From Paenibacillus nasutitermitis (lineage in GTDB: Bacteria > Bacillota > Bacilli > Paenibacillales > Paenibacillaceae): DNA of 64,000 nucleotides. The notes beneath the pieces are model-generated. The model was not told the origin of the DNA. It saw nothing but the letters and a program-made list of their open reading frames with translations, and made no database searches. How positions within the stretch are numbered: the stretch's first letter is position 1; each line of letters begins with the position of its first letter. The position numbers and the translations under genes were made by a program. The stretch covers positions 46,643 to 110,642 of the forward strand of contig NZ_BMHP01000010.1 of assembly GCF_014641075.1 (NCBI RefSeq), written 5' to 3'. Below, piece by piece: positions 38,770 through 46,254 of the stretch.

Positions 38770-40593
38770 ATGGTGAATTGGAAGCGGCTGAAACAAACCT
38801 TATCGCAGCATACGATCAAGAGCAGGCTGACGATCTATCTGATCGCCTTTTCAGTTATTCCGTTGACCTTTGTAAGTATCTTTCTCTATAATGAAACCTC
38901 TGATATCGTCCAGTCGCAGGCCGAGAAATATGCCCAAACCGTCTTGTCGCAGACGACAAGCAATATCAACCAGTTGATGGACGATGTAACGGGTGCGAGT
39001 GTAAGGCTGGTCACCGATCCGAATATTCAGAATGAGGATTCGCTTGGCCTGAGCGGATTTGAGCAAAAAATGCATAACCGTGCGGTTGCCAATCTCATGA
39101 CCAGCGTCATGATGAGCCAGCCGGAGATTTCCTCCATGTATCTGTGCATGGACAATGGCAGCATCATTACGCCCAATCCCATCAATCTTACGCTTGATGC
39201 CGATTGTAAGCGCTATAATTCCTATCAGCAGGCCTGGAACAATAATTTGAAGCCCCTGTGGCTGGGAATGCATGAGAATGAATTTGATGAAGGCACGGTA
39301 TCGAGGAACCGTTATGTGATGACACTGGCACGAGCGGTGTACAGCTTTGATACTTACAAGCCGCTTGGCGTGCTGATTATCAACATTTCGGATGAAACGA
39401 TCAAGAATATGTTCCAGGACGGTTTTGACGGCGAGCCCGGCATTTTCTATGTCACCAACCCGCAGAAGAATGTGATCTACATGAAAGAGCCCTCCCGTTA
39501 TGAGACGCAGCTGACTAAACCTTATCTGGATCAGGTGCTGCAGATGAAAGCCCAGGGCGGTTTTGTCTGGAAAAACGACCAGGAGCTGAAATATATCCGG
39601 TATGCTTATTCCACCAAGTCGGACTGGATCTATATCGCCGAGCTCCCGATTGATTATATCACCCGCAATTCGGATGTGATTCTGAAAGCGATGATCGTTG
39701 TGGTGTCGGTCTGTTTCCTGCTCTCGATGATTATTGCCTATATGCTGGCCAACCGCATTACCTTCCCGATCAAAAATCTGATCGCCTCCATGAGGCGGAG
39801 CAAGGATGGCGATTTCAGCCGGACCATAGAGCTGCAGAGCATGAACGAAATCGGCATTTTGACGCAAAATTATAATAACATGATCCATGAAATCCGAAAC
39901 CTGCTGGATCAATTGGAGAAAGAAAACGTCATGAAACGCCAGGCGGAGCTGGAAACGCTGCAGGCCCAGATCACGCCGCATTTTCTCTACAACTCGCTCA
40001 ATTCCATAACCTCTATGGCGCGCATTCACAATAATGAGCCGATTTACCGGACATCGACCAGCCTGATCGGTCTGCTGCAGCTGAGCATCAGCAAGAATAC
40101 GGTGTATATTACAATCGCGGAGGAGCTGCAGATGGTCAGGCATTATATGGAGCTGCAAAACATCCGCTATCAGGATAAGATCAAGCTTCTATTCGAGGTC
40201 GAAGACGAGCTGCTGGAATGTCTGACAGTCAAGCTGGTCCTCCAGCCGCTGGTGGAAAACTCGATCCTGCACGGGCTCGATTTGAAGCAAAAAGGCGGCA
40301 TTATCGTCGTCCGCGTGTTCCGTCTTCATGGGGATATCTGCCTGCAGGTGGAAGATAACGGTAAAGGGATGGAACAGGCGCGGCTGGGGCATCTGCTCTT
40401 GGTCCAATCGCAATCCGGAGGGCCGCGATTCAGCCGCATCGGTCTGCGCAATGTGGATGAGCGGATCAAAATCCATTACGGCGACAGCTACGGAATCAGC
40501 TTCGAGAGCGTACCGGGCGCAAGCTTTGTGAATACCATCCGCATCCCCATGCAGGTTAACAATCATCCTCAGGAGGCTTTGGCAAATGGTTAA
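38770..40593 (+). CDS. YesM-family sensor histidine kinase
   Basis: This 607-aa membrane sensor has a first membrane span at about 18-40, an extracytoplasmic sensing region of about 250 residues, a second span at about 305-330, a HAMP linker, then a His_kinase domain with PHFLYNS (phospho-accepting His about 404) and an ATPase domain with PLVENSILHG (N box), VEDNGKGM and SRIGLRNVDERI. The layout is that of YesM/LytS-type kinases that sense extracellular sugars in Bacillus and Paenibacillus. I chose the start at 38770, 7 nt behind AAGGTGA; an in-frame ATG at 38752 precedes that site. It overlaps the response regulator gene by 8 nt, so the two are co-translated partners. The likely target is the permease/binding-protein/glycosidase operon just downstream. 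Confidence 0.9.
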   Translation: MVNWKRLKQTLSQHTIKSRLTIYLIAFSVIPLTFVSIFLYNETSDIVQSQAEKYAQTVLSQTTSNINQLMDDVTGASVRLVTDPNIQNEDSLGLSGFEQKMHNRAVANLMTSVMMSQPEISSMYLCMDNGSIITPNPINLTLDADCKRYNSYQQAWNNNLKPLWLGMHENEFDEGTVSRNRYVMTLARAVYSFDTYKPLGVLIINISDETIKNMFQDGFDGEPGIFYVTNPQKNVIYMKEPSRYETQLTKPYLDQVLQMKAQGGFVWKNDQELKYIRYAYSTKSDWIYIAELPIDYITRNSDVILKAMIVVVSVCFLLSMIIAYMLANRITFPIKNLIASMRRSKDGDFSRTIELQSMNEIGILTQNYNNMIHEIRNLLDQLEKENVMKRQAELETLQAQITPHFLYNSLNSITSMARIHNNEPIYRTSTSLIGLLQLSISKNTVYITIAEELQMVRHYMELQNIRYQDKIKLLFEVEDELLECLTVKLVLQPLVENSILHGLDLKQKGGIIVVRVFRLHGDICLQVEDNGKGMEQARLGHLLLVQSQSGGPRFSRIGLRNVDERIKIHYGDSYGISFESVPGASFVNTIRIPMQVNNHPQEALANG

Positions 40594-42199
40594 AGTGATG
40601 ATCGTAGACGACGAATATTATGTCCGAATGGATGTCAGGACCCTCATTCCATGGGAGCAAAAAGGCTTCCAGCTAACCGAGGATGCGGTGGACGGGCAGG
40701 ATGCCCTGCAAAAAATCAGCGAGCTGGGCCCTGACATCGTCCTGCTGGATATCAGCATGCCGGGCATGGATGGCATTACGCTGCTGGGGCGGCTGCGCGA
40801 GCAGGGATTTGCGGGAAAAATCATCGTGCTCAGCTGCCACGACGATTTCAGCCATGTGAAGGAGGCGCTGCTCCTGGGTGCCCAGGATTATTTGCTCAAG
40901 CATAATCTTGCGCCGGATATGCTGGAGAAGGCGCTGGATAGTGTGGTTCGCAAGCTTGAAGAGGAGCGGCAGGAAACCGAGCAGCTGTACAAGTGGAAAG
41001 CTGCCGCCGCCGATTCGCAGCAGATGTACCGCAGAAACTTTCTGCAGCAGATGCTTCAAGGCTACATGACCCAGCCGGAACCGATCCGGGAGAAGCTGAA
41101 GGAGCTCGAGCTGACCTTCCCAACTGCTTACGGCGTTGTGATGGTCATGCAAATTCATGATGCCGCGCAGGAGAAAGAGCGGCGCGGAAGCCGTGCCTTC
41201 GATCAGGTGAAAACCCGTCTGGAAGAGCGCATCAATACGGCTTTTATCGATCCTTCCACAGGCTACTGCTGCGAGAACGGGGAAGGGCAGTTTGTTTTTC
41301 TTCTCGGCTTCGCAGAGATGCCAAGCTTCCTGTATTTGCAGAATCTGCTGTATGCCTTGTCCAGCGGCGTACGGGGCCTCCTGCAAAACGACTATCAGCT
41401 GCAGGCATCGATAGGCATCAGCAGGCATTGTGAAGCGATCGGAGAGATTGCCGATTATTACCGGCAGGCACAGGAAGCGCTGGCAGGCGTGTTTTTTCTG
41501 GGGAAAGGGCGGGTCATACATTATTCCGAGATCACCGACTATGTGAACCGGCCGACGGCAGGATTCAAGGAGGTGGAGCTGCAGCTGCTGGCGGCAGTCA
41601 AGGAGGGAGGACGGATTCCCGCGCTGATTGGGGACATCCATGAGGATCTGATGCGGCAGAAGGTTTCCATGGAGGCGATGAGGAACATCCATTTCGAGTT
41701 TGTTTCCTTCATCAAGAAGCTGCAGCGCGACCATGGCATTGCGGATCAGGAGCTGTTCGGGGGCGGGGCCTCGCCGTATGAAGTGATCAACCAGATGGAG
41801 ACCGGAGAAGAAATCCGGCTTTATATCACCGGTATTCTGGAGCTGGCAAGCGGCATTATAACCTCCCGTTCTCAGCGCAAGCTCCGCAAGGAGATCGCCA
41901 CGGCCATTGCGTATATGCAGGAGCATTACCGCGACAATCTCTCTCTGGAAATTCTGGCTGCCCATATTAATATGAACAGTGCTTATTTCTCCAACCTGTT
42001 CAAGAAGGAGACGGATGAGAACTTCGTTGCTTTCCTGCAGAAAATCAGGATCGAGAAAGCCAAGCAGCTGCTGACCGGCACGCAGGATAAAGTCTATGAT
42101 ATCGCTGCGCAGGTCGGGATCGATAATTACCACTATTTCTGCAAAACCTTCAAGCAGCTGACGGGCATGACGCCGGTGCAGTACCGCCTCCTGGGGTAA
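40586..42199 (+). CDS. YesN-family AraC-type response regulator
   Basis: This 537-aa regulator has an N-terminal receiver domain (VDDE near residue 8; phospho-acceptor Asp55 in VLLDIS), a middle region of about 250 residues typical of YesN proteins, and a C-terminal pair of AraC helix-turn-helix motifs (about 430-537) ending in YFCKTFKQLTGMTPVQYR. Its start overlaps the kinase stop as ATGGTTAA. A terminator follows, so kinase and regulator form their own transcript. The transporter operon starting at 42439 is its likely target by position. Confidence 0.9.
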   Translation: MVKVMIVDDEYYVRMDVRTLIPWEQKGFQLTEDAVDGQDALQKISELGPDIVLLDISMPGMDGITLLGRLREQGFAGKIIVLSCHDDFSHVKEALLLGAQDYLLKHNLAPDMLEKALDSVVRKLEEERQETEQLYKWKAAAADSQQMYRRNFLQQMLQGYMTQPEPIREKLKELELTFPTAYGVVMVMQIHDAAQEKERRGSRAFDQVKTRLEERINTAFIDPSTGYCCENGEGQFVFLLGFAEMPSFLYLQNLLYALSSGVRGLLQNDYQLQASIGISRHCEAIGEIADYYRQAQEALAGVFFLGKGRVIHYSEITDYVNRPTAGFKEVELQLLAAVKEGGRIPALIGDIHEDLMRQKVSMEAMRNIHFEFVSFIKKLQRDHGIADQELFGGGASPYEVINQMETGEEIRLYITGILELASGIITSRSQRKLRKEIATAIAYMQEHYRDNLSLEILAAHINMNSAYFSNLFKKETDENFVAFLQKIRIEKAKQLLTGTQDKVYDIAAQVGIDNYHYFCKTFKQLTGMTPVQYRLLG

Positions 42200-42223
42200 C
42201 CGGGCTTTATATGCTCCTTCATC

Positions 42224-42260
42224 ATCTTCATCCGATTAGCCAGCGGATGGAGATTTTTTT
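42224..42260 (+). terminator. Terminator of the kinase-regulator transcript
   Basis: An 11-bp stem with one G-U pair (42224-42234 with 42244-42254) closes a 9-nt loop and is followed by seven T. Confidence 0.9.
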
Positions 42261-42380
42261 GTCCCGATTTGGACCTGCCGGAGCTGCGGCTGCCGCGGTT
42301 TTACAAAAAATGTGCAAGAATTCTAGAAATAATGCATAAAGCCGCTGTAAAAATGACAATGTTCTCTAGAACCTGTTGAT

Positions 42381-42408
42381 TTGAAAGCGGATTCAGCCCC
42401 TTTATAAT
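42381..42408 (+). promoter_or_regulatory. SigA-type promoter of the first sugar-transport operon
   Basis: TTGAAA (42381-42386) and TATAAT (42403-42408) are 16 nt apart, about 30 bp upstream of the permease start codon. The -35 box overlaps a CcpA-type cre sequence. Confidence 0.7.
42382..42395 (+). promoter_or_regulatory. Catabolite-response element (cre) for CcpA
   Basis: TGAAAGCGGATTCA fits the cre consensus TGNAANCGNWWNCA at every fixed position. It lies over the -35 box and spacer of the promoter, the position expected for repression by CcpA when preferred sugars are present. Confidence 0.6.
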
Positions 42409-42438
42409 GAAGGTACACAACAAACGGGGGGCGCAGGG

Positions 42439-43389
42439 ATGGAACAAATGAAAAACGGAAATTGGCTCAGAACGCTCTCGCAGCAAAAGGTACTGCTCTT
42501 ATTCTTGCTTCCGGCTATCGCATTGGTCTTCATTTTCAACTATATTCCAATGTTCGGGCTGGTGATGGCCTTTCAGGATTTCGATATTATGGGCGGTTAT
42601 TTCGGCAGCGAGTTTGTCGGCTTCGATAATTTCAGGGAGTTTTTTCAGTCGGCTGATTTCTATCTGTCCTTGAAGAATACGATCGCCATCAACCTGATTT
42701 GTCTGATCATCGTATTCCCGATGCCGATTATATTCGCTATCCTGCTCAATGAGCTGGTTAGCTCCAAACTGAAGAAAACGATCCAGACGATTACCTATCT
42801 GCCCTACTTTATCTCCTGGGTCGTTGTGGGTGGATTATTCTATAAGCTGCTGGAAAGCGACACCGGGGTCGTGAATATGATTCTGATGGCATTGGGCTTC
42901 GATAATATTCCTTTCTTCCGCGAGCCGCAGTACTTCTGGGCGATTATTATTATCGCCACCATCTGGAAAGGGATCGGCTGGAATTCGATTCTCTATCTGT
43001 CCTCCATCAACGCGATCGATCCTCATCTATACGAGGCGGCGGAGGTGGACGGAGCGAACCGTCTGCAGCGGATCTGGAATATCACGCTGCCTGGCATTAT
43101 GGGAACTGCGACTTTCCTGTTTATTCTGACGGCGGGCAGCCTGATGAACGGCACCGGCGGTGCCGGAGGCTCGCTTGCGCCTAATTTCGAGGCGTTCTGG
43201 AATTTCCGCAATGCGCTGGTAGCCGGCAAGTCCGACGTGCTGGATATTTACGTTTATCAGCAGGGGGTGCAGGGTGCGCATTATGCTTATGCGGCGGCAA
43301 TCGGCGTGTTTCAGTCGCTCATGTCTCTGGCCTTGCTGTTCGTGACCAATTCGCTGATTAAACGCTGGCGCGGCGAAGCCTTATTTTAA
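42439..43389 (+). CDS. LplB-type sugar ABC permease
   Basis: This 316-aa inner membrane protein has six hydrophobic spans. The EAA motif that docks the ATPase reads EAAEVDGANRLQRIWNITLPGI in pieces: EAAEVDGA, then ITLPGI. The opening FNYIPMFGLVMAFQDF is typical of LplB proteins of Paenibacillus oligosaccharide importers. GGGGGGCGCAGGG precedes the start. It forms an operon with the second permease (24 nt downstream) and the binding lipoprotein. No ATPase gene is present, as is usual for this family, which shares an MsmX-like ATPase encoded elsewhere. Confidence 0.9.
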   Translation: MEQMKNGNWLRTLSQQKVLLLFLLPAIALVFIFNYIPMFGLVMAFQDFDIMGGYFGSEFVGFDNFREFFQSADFYLSLKNTIAINLICLIIVFPMPIIFAILLNELVSSKLKKTIQTITYLPYFISWVVVGGLFYKLLESDTGVVNMILMALGFDNIPFFREPQYFWAIIIIATIWKGIGWNSILYLSSINAIDPHLYEAAEVDGANRLQRIWNITLPGIMGTATFLFILTAGSLMNGTGGAGGSLAPNFEAFWNFRNALVAGKSDVLDIYVYQQGVQGAHYAYAAAIGVFQSLMSLALLFVTNSLIKRWRGEALF

Positions 43390-43413
43390 ACTATAAGAAA
43401 AGGGAGGTACCTC

Positions 43414-44292
43414 ATGAGAACGCGTCTGAAGCTGTTTGATCTAACCGCGGGTACCTTGTTTATCCTGCTGTGCTTTCTGACGATTTACCCGTTTCTGTAC
43501 GCCTTGTCCTACTCGCTAAGCAGCGGTCAGGAGGTGCTGACGGAGAAGGTGACGTTCTGGCCGGTCGGGTTTACGCTGGAAAATTACAGGACGGTATTCG
43601 CCAATAATTCAATCCTGCATGCCTTTATGATTTCCGTGCTCAAAACAACGGCAGGGACCCTGTTCTCGCTGGTGGTGATTGCCACGGCCGCTTATTCCGT
43701 CTCCAAGCGGCATCTGATTATGAAGAAATGGATTCTGCCTTTCTTTATTATCCCGATGTATGTTTCCGGCGGCCTGCTGCCCTTCTACATCCTGATCTAT
43801 AATCTGGGACTGATGAATACCTTCATGGTTTATATTCTTCCGGGAGCCTTCAGCGGACTGTTCATGTTTCTGATGAAGGTCTATTACGAGACGCTGCCCG
43901 GCGAGGTTGAGGAATCGGCGAAGATCGACGGAGCGGGAGACTTCCGCATTTTTGTGAGCATCTTCGTGCCGTTGTCCGCCCCCGTTTATGCGACGGTCGC
44001 CTTGTTCGTCGGCGTGGGACAATGGAATGCCTGGTTCGACGCGCTGCTGTTCGTAAGCAATGACCAGCTGCACCCGCTGCAGCTGCTGCTGCAGAATATT
44101 TTGCGGGAAGCGGAAATTACGACCTTCGCACAGGTGGCGGCACTCAGCTCGCCGCAGGCCGTCAAGCAGACCTCCGTGGAAACGCTGCGGATGGCGACGC
44201 TGATGGTCGCCACCTTCCCGATCCTGTTTATTTATCCTTTCTTCCAGCGGTATTTCATTAAAGGGGTGGCCCTTGGCGCTGTGAAGGGATAA
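43414..44292 (+). CDS. YtcP-type sugar ABC permease
   Basis: This 292-aa membrane protein has six spans and the EAA loop EESAKIDGAGDF...PLSAPVYATVAL. The C-terminus YFIKGVALGAVKG is characteristic of YtcP/AraQ-type permeases. It follows the LplB-type partner behind AAAGGGAGG, and the two would form the membrane channel of an importer for an oligosaccharide released by the nearby glycosidases. Confidence 0.9.
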   Translation: MRTRLKLFDLTAGTLFILLCFLTIYPFLYALSYSLSSGQEVLTEKVTFWPVGFTLENYRTVFANNSILHAFMISVLKTTAGTLFSLVVIATAAYSVSKRHLIMKKWILPFFIIPMYVSGGLLPFYILIYNLGLMNTFMVYILPGAFSGLFMFLMKVYYETLPGEVEESAKIDGAGDFRIFVSIFVPLSAPVYATVALFVGVGQWNAWFDALLFVSNDQLHPLQLLLQNILREAEITTFAQVAALSSPQAVKQTSVETLRMATLMVATFPILFIYPFFQRYFIKGVALGAVKG

Positions 44293-44306
44293 CGTATCGT
44301 TAACGT

Positions 44307-44330
44307 TATTAATTGCCGATGCAATTAATA
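44307..44330 (+). promoter_or_regulatory. Intercistronic stem-loop before the binding-protein gene
   Basis: TATTAATTGC and GCAATTAATA form a perfect 10-bp stem with the 4-nt loop CGAT, in the 70-nt gap between the permease and binding-protein genes. Such hairpins often stabilise or process mRNA so that the binding protein is made in excess. Confidence 0.5.
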
Positions 44331-44362
44331 TAAAGCACCAACAAACATTAGGGGGCAATCGT

Positions 44363-46156
44363 ATGCAACGTTTAAGGGGAAGAAGCGGGAAAAGTGCCAT
44401 GTCATTGCTGCTGGCGCTTGTTATTATGGCAGCTGTATTTGCCGGATGCGCCAAGGAGAACAAGCCGGATGCGCCGACAGCGGATCCGAAGGAAGGGACG
44501 AACGCGGAGCAGGGCGGAGCAGCGGAGGATACGACGCCGCTGGAATACAGCTTTTATCAGGAGAATGACACGCCGCCGGCTTTTGCGAACAACCCGAATG
44601 ATGTCCTCACTCCGATCGTGGAGGAGCGCTTCCATGTGAAGGTCAGCAAGGTCCTGTACAATCAGGGTTCAACGTTCAAGGAGCGCTTCAATATGCTGCT
44701 GGCCACCAACGATTTGCCGGATGTCATTTATTCGCAGTCCAACGCCAGCATTGTCGCCAACAGCGGACAATATGCGGAGATGGGCCCGCTGATGGAGCAG
44801 TACATGCCGAATCTGATGAAATATGCGCCCAAGGAAACGTGGCGGGATGCGCTGTTCAATGGAAAAATGTTCGCCATTCCAGCCGTTTGGGTGGATACGA
44901 CGGCAGATCAGTATAAAGATGATATTTATGCGGTACCCAACAGCAACTGGGGCCTTCTAATCCGCGAGGATATTCTTGATAAGCTGGGTTACAAATATAC
45001 CCCGCTTAAAGAGATTGAGAAGAATCTCAATGACAGCCAGGCGAAGCCGCAGCTCAGCGATTTTGCCATCGAGCCGGCCATCAAGACCCCGGAGGATCTG
45101 TACGAGTTTCTGAAAAAGGTCAAGGCGCTGAATCTCAAGGCAGGCAGCAAGGACGTAATTCCGCTGTCGATCCCGTGGTGGGCACAGCATCATCTGGCTA
45201 ATATGTATGCCGTCAACAGCTCCTGGCAGTATCATCCGGAGGACAATATCGTCTCGGGATCGCCTTTTGGCGATGCCAACGGCAAGGAATATTACCAGTT
45301 CCTGAACAAGCTGTACAACGAGCAGCTGCTTGATCCCGATTTCTCCATCCAGAAGGATGAGCAGCTCAAAGAGAAGCAGGCGAGCGGTCAGGTTGCCGTA
45401 TCCCTGGTGCTGATGGACCCGGCGGGAGCGAATACCGGCATCGACAAAATTGCGCCGGGAAAAATGTTCCACCCCATCCCGATGCCCGGCATCGAAGGAG
45501 TGAAACGCAACGGAATTGATGCATTTAATCCAGCCACTTACCAATTCTTCTTGAAGAAGGATTTCAAGGATATCCCCCGCCTGCTGAAATATTTTGACTG
45601 GTTCTTCTCGGATGAAGCGCTGGACCTGAAAGTATGGGGACCCGAAAGCCTCGGCTTGTGGGAAATGAAAGGCGACAAGAAGGTATTCAAGGACGAGGCG
45701 CTGCATCAGGCGCTTATTGAAAGCCAGGACGGCAGCATTGCCGACGAGCAGTATTACAAGAAGGGGCTTGGTCAATACACCACGGGCTCCAAGCAATATT
45801 CCAAAGCGTTCGGAGCGGCTCCTGGACCGATTGGCTATAATCCGTTCGACTGGCAGCGCAGCTACCCGTACAAGGTGTCGGATATTTTCTCGCTGGCGAT
45901 GGCTTATGTGACGACAAGCGCGCTGGAGCGTGACGGCAATGTGCTGAGCGGCGTCGACGATGCGACGAATGCGCCAGGCAACTGGTTATGGTCGGATTTC
46001 TACAATAACAAGGCGGCGAAGCTGTATGCGGTCAAGCCCGCCGACTTCGACAAGAATTGGGAAACGCTGAAGAAAGAGTTTCTGAGCAAAACCAAATATG
46101 AAGAGGCGCAGGCGGCTATGACTGCCGTATTCAAGGAACGCGGATTGATGAAATAG
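44363..46156 (+). CDS. Extracellular solute-binding lipoprotein
   Basis: This 597-aa lipoprotein has a signal peptide with lipobox VFAGC (Cys29), a linker rich in Pro, Asp, Ala and Gly, and a long periplasmic-binding-protein fold of the LipO/YtcQ type that pairs with LplB/YtcP permeases. AGGGGG precedes the start. Its ligand is unknown but is expected to be an oligosaccharide released by the neighbouring secreted enzyme. A hairpin just upstream may raise its expression over that of the permeases. Confidence 0.9.
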   Translation: MQRLRGRSGKSAMSLLLALVIMAAVFAGCAKENKPDAPTADPKEGTNAEQGGAAEDTTPLEYSFYQENDTPPAFANNPNDVLTPIVEERFHVKVSKVLYNQGSTFKERFNMLLATNDLPDVIYSQSNASIVANSGQYAEMGPLMEQYMPNLMKYAPKETWRDALFNGKMFAIPAVWVDTTADQYKDDIYAVPNSNWGLLIREDILDKLGYKYTPLKEIEKNLNDSQAKPQLSDFAIEPAIKTPEDLYEFLKKVKALNLKAGSKDVIPLSIPWWAQHHLANMYAVNSSWQYHPEDNIVSGSPFGDANGKEYYQFLNKLYNEQLLDPDFSIQKDEQLKEKQASGQVAVSLVLMDPAGANTGIDKIAPGKMFHPIPMPGIEGVKRNGIDAFNPATYQFFLKKDFKDIPRLLKYFDWFFSDEALDLKVWGPESLGLWEMKGDKKVFKDEALHQALIESQDGSIADEQYYKKGLGQYTTGSKQYSKAFGAAPGPIGYNPFDWQRSYPYKVSDIFSLAMAYVTTSALERDGNVLSGVDDATNAPGNWLWSDFYNNKAAKLYAVKPADFDKNWETLKKEFLSKTKYEEAQAAMTAVFKERGLMK

Positions 46157-46173
46157 GCGGCACCGGTTGTCGG

Positions 46174-46221
46174 GCCGGACGGATTGGACAGGGAAACCAT
46201 GTTTGATCAGTCCGGCTTTTT
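46174..46221 (+). terminator. Possible attenuating hairpin before the glycosidase
   Basis: GCCGGAC (46174-46180) and GTCCGGC (46210-46216) pair across a long 29-nt loop and run into TTTTT. It may reduce read-through from the transport genes into the glycosidase gene. Confidence 0.45.
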
Positions 46222-46254
46222 AACAACATATCCATGATAACTGGAGGTGTAAGG

